Below, piece by piece: positions 1-7,558 of a stretch of 35,806 nt of DNA (its first letter is position 1; each line of letters starts with the position of its first letter). Made by a program: the position numbers and the translations under genes. The stretch lies in NCBI GenBank assembly GCA_003695705.1, contig RFHU01000542.1, positions 1 through 35,806 of the forward strand. Reading direction: 5' to 3'. Under the pieces are notes generated by a model. It saw nothing but the letters and a program-made list of their open reading frames with translations. It was not told the DNA's origin and searched no databases. This DNA is from Planctomycetota bacterium. GTDB lineage: Bacteria > Planctomycetota > J058.

Positions 1-15
1 CCGCGCGAAAGGCAT

Positions 16-99
16 TGGGCGCGGCGGGATTCGAACCCGCATGCCCGTGAAGGCGGGGGATTTTAAGTCCCCTGTGTCTGCCCGTTCCACCACGCGCCC
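16..99 (-). tRNA. tRNA-Leu (anticodon UAA)
   Basis: Read on the minus strand, the acceptor arm GGGCGCG (99-93) pairs with CGCGCCC (23-17), and the discriminator is A at 16. The T arm is GCGGG-TTCGAAT-CCCGC (40-24). The anticodon stem GGGGA/TCCCC encloses the loop CTTAAAA, which gives anticodon UAA at 65-63, reading codon UUA. A long variable arm lies between anticodon and T arms, as in class II tRNAs such as Leu. CCA is not encoded (AATGCC follows). A possible -35 box TTGACG lies at 134-129, with only a poor -10 (GAGCAT, 111-106). Confidence 0.93.
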
Positions 100-143
100 G
101 GGTGCATGCTCGGTCAGCCCGCGGCGGCCGTCAACGCGGCGGG

Positions 144-205
144 GCGCCGCGCCCAGCGCGGACGCTCTCCGTGCGCCGCGCCGAGCGCGGACGCTCTCCG
201 TGCGC
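144..205. repeat. 29-bp tandem direct repeat, two copies
   Basis: Copies at 144-172 and 173-201 differ at one base (C/G), and a further 4 nt (202-205) begin a third unit. The shared core includes GCGCGGACGCTCTCCGT. It lies between the tRNA and the first kinase, within about 20 nt of the kinase start. It could be a recent slippage duplication or an operator-like site; nothing in the sequence decides this. Confidence 0.75.
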
Positions 206-226
206 ACGGGGGCGGAGTCTGCCACC

Positions 227-1957
227 ATGCAGGCGATGTCCCGCCCCGCCCGCCCCGAAGGCGCTTCGCGTCGAGCGCGTGTCGACCGCTACGAGCTCCT
301 CGAGGAGCTCGGCCGCGGCGGCATGGGTGCGGTGTTCCGCGCGCGCGACCTCGCCAGCGGTCGCTGCGTGGCCCTCAAGCTGGTCGCAGAGAGCGAGCGG
401 CGCCCCGACCGCCTGGCGCGACTCCTGCGCGAGGGCGAGCTGACGGCGACCCTGAGGCATCCCAACGTCGTGACCATCCACGGGGCGGGGGCCGCGAACG
501 GGCGCCCCTACCTGGCCTACGAGCTGCTGGAGGGCTGCCGGCCGCTCGACCGGGTCTGGCGCGAGGACGGCACCCCCCTCGCCGAACGCGTTCGGATGAT
601 CCGCGACGCGGCGCGGGGGCTGGCGGCCGCGCACGCGCGCGGGATCGTGCATCGAGACGTGAAGCCAGACAACATCCTCGTCGACCGCGAGGGCTGGGTG
701 CGCGTGGCCGACTTCGGACTCGCCACCGCCGCGGGCCTCGAACGCCTCACCCGCACCGGAGCCCTCGTCGGGACGCCAAGCGCCATGGCGCCCGAGCAGC
801 TGGAAGGAGACCGGCCGGTGACTCCCGCCAGCGACGTCTGGGCGCTGGGCGTAACGCTCTACTTCGCCCTGACGGACCGGCTCCCCTTCGAGGGCGCAAA
901 CTTCCTCGAATTCGCTGCGCGCGTGGCCAGGGCGCGCCCCACTCCGCCGCGGCGCATCGAACCTTCCGTCCCGCCGGAGCTCGAAGCCGTGTGCCTCAAG
1001 GCCCTCTCCGAACGGCCCGAAGCCCGCTATCCCGACGCGGGCGCCTTCGCCGACGACCTCGAACGCGCCCTGCGCGGCGAGTCGGTGGAGGCGTCCGCAC
1101 CCGGCCTCTGGAAGCTCGTGCGCGACCGCCCAGGCACGCTCCGGCTCGTTCTGCCCCTCTGCGCGTCGCTCGGCGCCGCGGCCGTCGCGCTCTGGTCCCT
1201 CGCCGAGGAGCCGCGGAGCGCCGCCGGGGCGCGGCCGGCCCCCAGCCTCTCCGCGCTACGGGACGAGGGCCCAGAGCCCGCGGGACCTCGGGGCGACCAG
1301 GCGCTGGCCGGCGACCTCGCGTCCGCCGGCAAGCACGGGAGCGGGGAGACGCCGCGCCGAGCGGGGGAGGAGGCCGCGGAGGACGAGCCCTTGTTCGCGG
1401 CGCGGACTCCGGAAGAGCGGATGCTGCTCGAAGCCCTAGAACAGCGCATCGACGAGGAAGTCTTCGCCTCCCTGAAGGATCCGCGCGCGCGCGCCGACTT
1501 CCTCAAGCGGCGCGGCCGCCTCCTGCGCAAGCTCAACCCGCGCGAGGGATACGCCTGCCTGAAGCGGGCCGGACGCATGGGGGACGGGGAGGCGTCGCGG
1601 CTGGTCGCCGAGGCCTACCGCTCGGGCGAAGCGGAGGCGGGCATCGCGCGGGACCCGGTCGAGGCCGTGCGCTGGTATCGGCGGGGCGCCGAGCAAGGCG
1701 ACCTGACGTGCCTGCGGAGGCTGGGGGAGCTGCTCGTCCGCGGAGACGGTGTGCCCGCCGACCCGGCCGAAGGGTATCGCCTGCTCCTCCGGGCCGCCGA
1801 GCACGGCGACGGCCTCGCCGCGGTCCACGTGGCCCAAGAGCATCGCCGGGGCCGCTACCTGCCGGCCGACGAGCAGGAGCATCGGTTCTGGCGCCGACGC
1901 GCCCTGGAGAAAGGCGTCTGGGAGCCTCGGGACGAGACCGAGGCCCGGCTCCCCTGA
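227..1957 (+). CDS. Membrane-anchored Ser/Thr protein kinase with Sel1-like repeats
   Basis: A 576-aa Hanks-type kinase that phosphorylates Ser/Thr on unknown substrates. The kinase domain covers about residues 22-285: glycine loop GRGGMG (29-34), ATP-binding Lys51, catalytic HRDVKPDN with Asp144, DFG Asp162, and an APE-like MAPEQ near 187-191, preceded by GTPSA where family members usually have GTPxY. One hydrophobic segment (about 305-325) should anchor it with the kinase domain in the cytoplasm. A charged, Pro/Ala-rich linker follows, then two or three Sel1-like repeats (about 453-545, for example EAVRWYRRGAEQGD), usually protein-interaction modules. The open frame extends upstream into the tRNA, but ATG 227 is chosen because GGCGGAG (211-217) sits 9 nt before it and homology begins just after. 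ATG 236 is an alternative. The stop is 5 nt before the next start, so the two are probably co-transcribed. Confidence 0.9.
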   Translation: MQAMSRPARPEGASRRARVDRYELLEELGRGGMGAVFRARDLASGRCVALKLVAESERRPDRLARLLREGELTATLRHPNVVTIHGAGAANGRPYLAYELLEGCRPLDRVWREDGTPLAERVRMIRDAARGLAAAHARGIVHRDVKPDNILVDREGWVRVADFGLATAAGLERLTRTGALVGTPSAMAPEQLEGDRPVTPASDVWALGVTLYFALTDRLPFEGANFLEFAARVARARPTPPRRIEPSVPPELEAVCLKALSERPEARYPDAGAFADDLERALRGESVEASAPGLWKLVRDRPGTLRLVLPLCASLGAAAVALWSLAEEPRSAAGARPAPSLSALRDEGPEPAGPRGDQALAGDLASAGKHGSGETPRRAGEEAAEDEPLFAARTPEERMLLEALEQRIDEEVFASLKDPRARADFLKRRGRLLRKLNPREGYACLKRAGRMGDGEASRLVAEAYRSGEAEAGIARDPVEAVRWYRRGAEQGDLTCLRRLGELLVRGDGVPADPAEGYRLLLRAAEHGDGLAAVHVAQEHRRGRYLPADEQEHRFWRRRALEKGVWEPRDETEARLP

Positions 1958-1962
1958 CCGGC

Positions 1963-4116
1963 ATGGAGCTCCGGAACTTCGCGGAGCGCGTCCTCTTCGG
2001 CGACACCCTGGAGGACAAGCTGTGGGAACCGGAGACGCTCACCGATGAGCGCCCCGGCAACGCGCGCACACCGCCGGAGGCACCCGGGCGCCCGCGGGAG
2101 CTCCTCTTCGCTCGGGCCGGGTCCGATGCGCCGCCGACCCTCCCGCCCGCCGGTCCGCTCCAGGACCCCCGCGCGCGGGGCTTCCTCCTGCATCGCTTCG
2201 CCAACCACGAACTCTTGGCGCTCGAGCTGATGGCGCTGGTCCTGCTGCGCTTCCCCGATGCGCCGACGGCCTTTCGCCGCGGGCTCGCGCGCACCCTGCG
2301 CGAAGAACAGGCCCACCTCCGCCTTTACCTCGAGCGAATGGGGGAGCTGGGGGTTTCGTTCGGCGAGCTTCCCCTGAGCGCCTTCTTCTGGCGCAGCCTC
2401 TCCCGCGTCGAGGACCCGCTGCGCTTCGTCGTGGCGATGTCCTTGACCTTCGAACAGGCGAACCTCGATCACGCCGCCGCAACGGCGCGCCGCTTCGAAA
2501 AGCTGGGCGACGAGCGGACGGCGCGGCTCCTCTGGCGCATCCACGACGACGAGGTCGGGCACGTGCGCGCCGGCCAACGCTGGTTCGAGCGCTGGCGCCC
2601 GGGGCGCCAGAGCGCCTGGACGGAATTCCGGAGCCTGCTCCCCCGTCCGCTCACGCCGGCGCGGGCCAAAGGCCCACGCCCGTCGCTCAGCGCGCGCCTC
2701 CGCGCTGGCCTCGGCGGCGAATTCGTACGCGAACTCTTGCTCCACGGGGGCTCGAAGGGGCGACCGCCCGACGTGTTGGCCTTCGTCTCCTCCTTCGAGT
2801 CCGACCTGGCGCGCGGTCGGACGGCCATGCCCGACTCGCGGAGCATCGCTGCGCTGGAGGAGGACCTCGCGCCGTTGCTCGCGTGGTGCGCGCGCCCCGG
2901 AGACGTGGTGCTCGTTCCGCGCCTGCCGGGCCTGGAACACCGGGAGCGGTTCGACGCCTTGGGAGCGCCGCGGGTGGACCTCCGCAGCTTCGACGCCGAC
3001 GGCCTCGCGGCGTTGGCCGCGGAGCGGCTGGGCCGAGTCTTCCCCTGGGGCTGGGGACCGGGGAGCCGGCACAGGCTTGCGCCCCTCCTCTCCTCGGCCG
3101 GCGAATGGGCACGGCGACCGCTCGCCGACCAACGCTGGGCGGCTTCCAAGCAGACGGCGGCCACGCTCCTGCGCGCAGCGCTTGCCGCGCGACCGGGCGC
3201 GGAAGGCCTCTGCCCTCCGAGCGTCGTCGGACGGACTTGCCGCAACCTCGCCGAGGTCGAGGCGCACGCGCGCGCCCTGTGGGACGCGGGCTACCCCGCC
3301 GCGGCGGTCAAAGCGCCCTTCGGGACCTGCGGCCGAGGCATCCTGCGCCTGCGGCCGGGGGACCCGACGCCAAGCCAGCGCGGCTGGCTACGGCGGGTCC
3401 TCTCCCGCCAGGAGCAGGTGCTCGTCGAGCCCTGGCTACCGCGCGTCGCCGATCTCTCGGTGTGCTTCGACGTAGGGCCGGGCGGCGCGGAGGGCCGCCC
3501 GCGGATCGCTCGCTCGCTGACCGACGCGCGAGGCCAGTACCTCGGACACGTGCTCAGCCCCTCGGGAAAGCTCCTGGGCCTCCCCCCCGACGCCCTGCGC
3601 GCGCTGCACCGGAACGAGTTGCTCGACCTCTTGCGCGCGGTCGTCGAAGAGGTGGCCGCCGCCCTCGCCGCCCGCGGCTACCGCGGACCCGCCGGGGTGG
3701 ACGCTCTCCTCTACCGAGACCTCGCCGGCGCGGTCCGCCTCCAACCGCTGCTCGAGGTGAACCCCCGCACGACCATGGGGCGCCTCGCCGAGGGCCTCTG
3801 CCGCTGCCTCGCGCCGGGCCGAGTCGGGCTGTGGCTCCACATCGGACGGCGCGCGTGGGAGCGGACTGGTTGCGCGCGAGCAAGTGAACTGGCCGCCGCC
3901 CTTCCGAACCCCGAGACCCGAGGCACTCCACCGCGCCTGGCGGGAGGCGCCGTGTGCACGAACGATCCAGACCAGGCGACGGCGCGCCTCACCGTGCTTG
4001 CGGCCGGCGCGTCCCTCGAGGCCTGCGCCGAGGTCCTCGGGGCTGTGGGGCTCGGGCTCCCCCCCGGGCTCCTCCCCGGCGGCGCCCCGCAGGAGCGGGG
4101 TGCGCGTGGACCCTAG
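1963..4116 (+). CDS. Ferritin-like (DUF455) and ATP-grasp fusion protein
   Basis: A 717-aa two-part protein. Residues about 65-230 look like the DUF455 family of ferritin-like four-helix proteins. Candidate di-metal ligands are in NHELLALEL (E83, E88), REEQAHLR (E115, H118), FEQANLDH (E164) and DDEVGHVRAG (E197, H200). Residues about 295-630 resemble an ATP-grasp ligase: a pre-ATP-grasp segment (about 305-395), a lysine-containing nucleotide-binding strand AAVKAPFGTCGRGI (447-460), LVEPW (487-491), and the Mg-binding LLEVNPRTTMGR (597-608). ATP-grasp enzymes join a carboxylate to an amine or thiol through an acyl phosphate, so a peptide- or small-molecule-modifying enzyme with a metal oxygenase half is possible. 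That is inference, and no substrate is visible. It is probably translated together with the upstream kinase (5-nt gap) and ends at the duplicated stem-loop. Confidence 0.75.
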   Translation: MELRNFAERVLFGDTLEDKLWEPETLTDERPGNARTPPEAPGRPRELLFARAGSDAPPTLPPAGPLQDPRARGFLLHRFANHELLALELMALVLLRFPDAPTAFRRGLARTLREEQAHLRLYLERMGELGVSFGELPLSAFFWRSLSRVEDPLRFVVAMSLTFEQANLDHAAATARRFEKLGDERTARLLWRIHDDEVGHVRAGQRWFERWRPGRQSAWTEFRSLLPRPLTPARAKGPRPSLSARLRAGLGGEFVRELLLHGGSKGRPPDVLAFVSSFESDLARGRTAMPDSRSIAALEEDLAPLLAWCARPGDVVLVPRLPGLEHRERFDALGAPRVDLRSFDADGLAALAAERLGRVFPWGWGPGSRHRLAPLLSSAGEWARRPLADQRWAASKQTAATLLRAALAARPGAEGLCPPSVVGRTCRNLAEVEAHARALWDAGYPAAAVKAPFGTCGRGILRLRPGDPTPSQRGWLRRVLSRQEQVLVEPWLPRVADLSVCFDVGPGGAEGRPRIARSLTDARGQYLGHVLSPSGKLLGLPPDALRALHRNELLDLLRAVVEEVAAALAARGYRGPAGVDALLYRDLAGAVRLQPLLEVNPRTTMGRLAEGLCRCLAPGRVGLWLHIGRRAWERTGCARASELAAALPNPETRGTPPRLAGGAVCTNDPDQATARLTVLAAGASLEACAEVLGAVGLGLPPGLLPGGAPQERGARGP

Positions 4117-4260
4117 CGCTCCGCCCGCCGGGCACGGGCGAGGCCGGTGATCGGCGACCCTACGCGTCGCCCGCGCCCGGCGCGCAGGGGACTTAGCGTT
4201 TCGCCTGCCGGGCGAGGGCGGGGCCGGTGCCCGGCGACCTTGCGGGACGCCCGCGCCGCG
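4112..4260. repeat. Imperfect direct duplication, period 80 bp
   Basis: Unit 1 (about 4112-4180) and unit 2 (about 4192-4260) align without gaps at an offset of exactly 80, with scattered substitutions. Examples are TAGCGCTCCGCCCGCCGGG versus TAGCGTTTCGCCTGCCGGG, and GGCGACCCTACG versus GGCGACCTTGCG. Unit 1 includes the stop codon of the ATP-grasp gene, and unit 2 is entirely intergenic. Confidence 0.7.
4126..4182 (+). terminator. Large GC stem-loop after the ATP-grasp gene
   Basis: Arms 4126-4140 and 4168-4182 are complementary at 14 of 15 positions, enclosing a 27-nt loop that holds a smaller GCCG/CGGC hairpin. It starts 10 nt after the stop codon between convergent genes, so a terminator or mRNA 3'-end structure is likely. 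There is no T-tract. The downstream duplicate (4206-4262) keeps only part of the pairing. Confidence 0.5.
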
Positions 4261-4291
4261 GAGGAAGGAGGCTCGCGGGCCGGGAGCGGCG

Positions 4292-4939
4292 TCAGGCGCC
4301 GCGCAGGTGGCGCGCGAAGTGGTCCAGCGTGCGCTTCCAGGCGTCCTGAGCAGAGGACTCGTGGTAGGCCTCGGGGCGGGTGTCGTTGAAGAAGGCGTGG
4401 CCCGCGCCGGGATAGACGACCACCTCGCAGCCGGGGCGCCCTTTGGCCCAGGCCTGGGCGTCGGGGACCGAGAAGAACTCCTCGTGCTCTCCGAAGAAGA
4501 TGAGGGTGGGTGGGCACTCGGCGTCCATGGCCTCCTTATCGGGCGGAAAGCCGTAGAAGGCGACGGCGGCGTCGACGCCGCTCTTGGCGGCGGCGAGGCA
4601 GGCGAGGGCGCCCCCCATGCAGAAACCGACCACGCCAACCTTGGGGCAGCCGCGAGAGCGCAGCTCCTTGACCGCGGCCGTGATCTCCGCGACGGCGCGT
4701 CCCCAGTCGAGGCCCTCCATCAAGTGCTGGGCCTCCTCGGCCTCGACGGTGCTCTTGCCGTGGTAGAGGTCGGGGGCGAGGGCCACGTATCCTTCGCGGG
4801 CGAGGCGCTCGCAGACGTCCTTGATGTGCGGGACCAGGCCCCACCACTCCTGAAGGACCACCACCCCGGGCGCGCCCTCGGCGCTCGCGGGTCCGGTGAG
4901 GTAGCCCTCCGCCCCGTTGAACTGGATCATCTCGCTCAT
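4292..4939 (-). CDS. Dienelactone hydrolase family alpha/beta hydrolase
   Basis: A 215-aa cytoplasmic hydrolase of the usual length for the dienelactone hydrolase family. The nucleophile elbow is GFCMGG with Cys107, the general base is His181 in GAGHAFF, and the conserved Glu31 lies in LQEWWG. In the position that normally carries the catalytic Asp, the motif reads GEHEEFF, so Glu153 seems to replace it. Family members hydrolyse cyclic or activated esters; many genomic copies have unknown substrates, so the name is a family assignment. GGGGAGGAG lies 5 nt before the ATG. It is followed across a gap by the TetR gene on the same strand, which may regulate it. Confidence 0.88.
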   Translation of the reverse strand: MSEMIQFNGAEGYLTGPASAEGAPGVVVLQEWWGLVPHIKDVCERLAREGYVALAPDLYHGKSTVEAEEAQHLMEGLDWGRAVAEITAAVKELRSRGCPKVGVVGFCMGGALACLAAAKSGVDAAVAFYGFPPDKEAMDAECPPTLIFFGEHEEFFSVPDAQAWAKGRPGCEVVVYPGAGHAFFNDTRPEAYHESSAQDAWKRTLDHFARHLRGA

Positions 4940-5011
4940 GGCGCTCCTCCCCTGGCCGGGTTCGCCGGTGCCTCCGGTGTGGACGCCCGCAGCCAGGGCG
5001 GGCGGGCGCGG

Positions 5012-5017
5012 ATTCTA
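5012..5017 (-). promoter_or_regulatory. Candidate -10 box (TAGAAT) for the hydrolase gene
   Basis: TAGAAT (5 of 6 to TATAAT) lies 72 nt upstream of the hydrolase ATG on the minus strand and implies a leader of about 65 nt with a good Shine-Dalgarno. The -35 region is weak. Confidence 0.4.
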
Positions 5018-5064
5018 CTGCACTCGCCCCGGGGTTCCACGGACGCTGGGCCGCGCCGCCACTC

Positions 5065-5628
5065 TCAGCGGAGCGTGCTGAGGGCCGCGTCGACGACCTC
5101 TTCGACTTCCTCGCGGCTCGCCTCGAGACGGATGCTCACCGCCAGCCCGCGGACCACGGTGACGAGAAGGCGCGCGAGCGGACCCGAGCGAGGGCGAAGG
5201 GCCGGGTCGCGCTCGAGCACCTCGGCGAAGCAGCCCTCGATGTCCCGCCAGACGCCGAGCAGTTTGGGCGCTGTGCGCGCGCAGAAGGGACCACGCTCGA
5301 CGCTGGCGTTGGCCACCAGGCAACCGCGCCGGAGGGGGGCTTGGGTGTCCACGAGCAGAGCGAGCATGGCCCGACGAAGGACCTCGCGCGGCTCGCCCGG
5401 ACCGGCGACGGCCTCGAGGAGCGCCGCGCGCTTGCGGGCGAGGTAGCGATCGACGGCGGACTGGAAGAGTTCTTCCTTGCTGCCGAAGGTGGCGTAGAGG
5501 CTCCCTCGGTTGATCCCCATCCGCTCGACGAGCCGCTGCATGGAGGTGCCTTGGAAGCCACGTTCCCAGAAGGCATCCATGGCCCGCTCGAGGGCCTGTT
5601 CGGGGTCGAAGCGCCGGGTGCGTCCCAC
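5065..5628 (-). CDS. TetR/AcrR family transcriptional regulator
   Basis: A 187-aa one-component repressor-type regulator. Residues 8-55 form the DNA-binding domain (ERAMDAFWERGFQGTSMQRL, then a recognition helix near INRGSLYATFGSKEELF). The C-terminal ligand domain contains GCLVANASVERG (near residues 102-113), a signature seen in a common TetR subgroup. The start is GTG at 5628, with TACGGT 6 nt before it and no separate leader, so the mRNA is probably leaderless. It lies between the hydrolase gene (same strand, downstream) and the M28 peptidase (divergent), so either could be its target. Confidence 0.9.
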   Translation of the reverse strand: MGRTRRFDPEQALERAMDAFWERGFQGTSMQRLVERMGINRGSLYATFGSKEELFQSAVDRYLARKRAALLEAVAGPGEPREVLRRAMLALLVDTQAPLRRGCLVANASVERGPFCARTAPKLLGVWRDIEGCFAEVLERDPALRPRSGPLARLLVTVVRGLAVSIRLEASREEVEEVVDAALSTLR

Positions 5629-5634
5629 GCCGTC

Positions 5635-5663
5635 ACCGTATCGCGAGACTCCGAAGCGGTCGA
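5635..5663 (-). promoter_or_regulatory. Leaderless-type promoter of the TetR gene
   Basis: On the minus strand TCGACC (4 of 6 to TTGACA) is followed after 17 nt by TACGGT (5640-5635), and the GTG start comes 6 nt later. This is the best -35/-10 pair in the window, and transcription would begin at or next to the start codon. Confidence 0.5.
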
Positions 5664-5726
5664 GCGCAGCGCCTCACGCCGCCCAAAGATGACACAACCG
5701 AAACGGACCCCCCGTACGGCGCGACC

Positions 5727-5732
5727 TAGGAT
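5727..5732 (+). promoter_or_regulatory. Candidate -10 box (TAGGAT) for the M28 peptidase
   Basis: TAGGAT lies 24 nt before the peptidase ATG and gives a short leader containing the GGGAGGAA Shine-Dalgarno. It sits in the divergent TetR/peptidase intergenic region. Confidence 0.4.
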
Positions 5733-5756
5733 GCGTGGCCTCGGAAGGGAGGAATC

Positions 5757-7526
5757 ATGGTGCGCATTGGCGCGGGCGGCCTCGCCGCGACCCTGGTCCT
5801 GGAGGCCTCCCTGGCCTTCGCCGGCGGGGCGTCGAGCGTCACGGGGCCGGACATCCAACAGCACGTCTCGGTCCTCGCCGACGACGCGATGGAGGGCCGC
5901 GGGACGGCGAGCCGAGGCGAACGCCTGGCGGCCGACTACATCATCGGGCGCCTCGCCTCCTACGGCCTGAGGCCCGGCGCGGGCGACGCCGGTTGGCTCC
6001 AGCCCTTCGAGGTCGCGGCTCGCCCCCGCTTGCAAGGGACGCCGCGCCTGCGCCTCGAGGTCGGCCCGTGGCACCGCGAGCTGGAATGGGGGCGAGACGC
6101 AAACCCCTTCGGTTTCAGCGCCTCCTTCGCGGGGGAAGTCCCGCTCGTCTTCGTCGGCTATGGGATCAGCGACCCCGAGGCAGGCTACGACGACTACGCG
6201 GGAATCGACGTGCGCGGCAAGGCGGTCGTCGTCCTGCGCCACCAGCCGCGCGAGGGCCAGGGACCCCTGGGCCGGGGGGCCCTCTTCTCCACCAAGGCCG
6301 CCGTCGCCAAGGCGCACGGAGCCGTGGCGATGCTCCTGGTCACCGACCCGCTCAACCATCCCCGGGACGACACCGTACTCCCCTTCGGAGGCGGCGGCGC
6401 GGGCGACGCGGGCATCGCGGCCGTGCACCTGCGGAAGAACGTGGCGGAGGGGCTGTTCCGTCTCGCGGGGCTCGACCTCGTGGGCTTGCAGCGCGCCATC
6501 GACGAGGCCGGGAAGCCCCGCTCCCAGGTGCTGCCGGCACGCTGCTCGCTCTCCCTCCGCGTCGAGCGCGCCAAGGCGACCGCGCACAACGTGATCGGCG
6601 TGCTCCCAGGGAGCGACCCCACCCTGAAGGACCAGGTGGTCGTGGTGGGCGCGCACTACGACCACCTCGGTCGCGGCCGCCACGGCGGGAGCCTCGCCCA
6701 AGGCGCCGCAGGGCAGATCCACAACGGCGCCGACGACAACGCCTCGGGCACGGCGGGACTGCTCGAACTCGCCCAAGCCCTGGCCGACCAGCGACCCCGC
6801 CGGACGGTGTGCTTCGTCGCCTTCTCGGGCGAGGAGCGCGGACTCCTGGGCAGCGCCTACTTCGTCAAGCACCCGCCCTTCCCTCGCGAGCGGATCGTCG
6901 CCATGCTCAACCTGGACATGATCGGCCGCCTGCGCGAGGACCGGCTGGAGGTGGGGGGCGTGGGGACCTCGCCGGGCTTTGCCGAGTTGGTGCGCGCGGC
7001 GGCGGCCGGCGAGGGCCTGAAGGTGCAGCTCGATCCGAGCGGCTACGGCCCCAGCGACCACGCCAGCTTCGCCGCCGCCAAGGTGCCCGTGCTCTTCTTC
7101 TTCACCGGGCTCCACGACGACTACCACCGCCCCAGCGACGACCCCGAAACCGTCAACGCCGCCGGCGCGGCCCGCGTGGCGCGCGTCGCCTACCGCTGCC
7201 TGGAGGCGCTCGCGAACGCGCCCAAGCGGCCGGTCTACGTGGAGGTCCCGCGGAAGCGACGGCGCGGACCGCGCGCCTACGTGGGGGTCGTCACCGGCGC
7301 CGACCCGCGAGGCCTGGCCCTCCGCGAGGTCGTGCCCCAAAGCCCCGCGGCCCGCGCCGGGCTGAAGGTCGGCGACGTGCTCACCCGCTTCGGCGAGCGG
7401 CCCGTCGCCAGCTTGCGCGACCTGCGCGCCGCCCTCAGGGAGCGGAAGCCCGGCGACGCAGTGAAGCTGTCCGTCCTCCGCCACGGGGAAGCCCTCGAGC
7501 TGGAGCTGACCCTCGGCGAGCGGTGA
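5757..7526 (+). CDS. Exported M28 metallopeptidase with PA and PDZ domains
   Basis: A 589-aa zinc aminopeptidase-type protein. An N-terminal signal peptide ends near FAGGA (21-25). A protease-associated insert covers about 128-225 (VFVGYGISDP ... DYAGIDVRGKAVVV). The catalytic M28 core has the two-zinc ligands in GAHYDHLG (H300), NGADDNASG (D326/D327), FSGEERGL (E359, E360), LNLDMIG (D387) and GLHDDYHRPSDD (H453). A C-terminal PDZ domain (about 506-589) contains VPQSPAARAGLKVGDVL. The order PA-M28-PDZ is known in secreted or periplasmic peptidases that trim peptides. GGAAGGGAGGAATC precedes ATG 5757. It is transcribed away from the TetR gene and converges on a kinase gene, with 30 nt between stops. 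Confidence 0.93.
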   Translation: MVRIGAGGLAATLVLEASLAFAGGASSVTGPDIQQHVSVLADDAMEGRGTASRGERLAADYIIGRLASYGLRPGAGDAGWLQPFEVAARPRLQGTPRLRLEVGPWHRELEWGRDANPFGFSASFAGEVPLVFVGYGISDPEAGYDDYAGIDVRGKAVVVLRHQPREGQGPLGRGALFSTKAAVAKAHGAVAMLLVTDPLNHPRDDTVLPFGGGGAGDAGIAAVHLRKNVAEGLFRLAGLDLVGLQRAIDEAGKPRSQVLPARCSLSLRVERAKATAHNVIGVLPGSDPTLKDQVVVVGAHYDHLGRGRHGGSLAQGAAGQIHNGADDNASGTAGLLELAQALADQRPRRTVCFVAFSGEERGLLGSAYFVKHPPFPRERIVAMLNLDMIGRLREDRLEVGGVGTSPGFAELVRAAAAGEGLKVQLDPSGYGPSDHASFAAAKVPVLFFFTGLHDDYHRPSDDPETVNAAGAARVARVAYRCLEALANAPKRPVYVEVPRKRRRGPRAYVGVVTGADPRGLALREVVPQSPAARAGLKVGDVLTRFGERPVASLRDLRAALRERKPGDAVKLSVLRHGEALELELTLGER

Positions 7527-7536
7527 CGACGTGGCG

Positions 7537-7558
7537 GGCCTCCCCCCTTGCGGAGGTC
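7537..7558. terminator. Short hairpin between convergent stops
   Basis: GGCCTCC (7537-7543) pairs with GGAGGTC (7552-7558, one G-U) over an 8-nt loop, between the peptidase stop and the kinase stop. It could serve both strands. There is no T-tract. Confidence 0.3.

Noticed and set aside
106-1962. 1336-aa open frame reading through the kinase region into the ATP-grasp gene
   Set aside because: Only the part after 1963 has protein-like composition; the upstream 619 codons are an Arg/Pro-rich shadow of the kinase frame.
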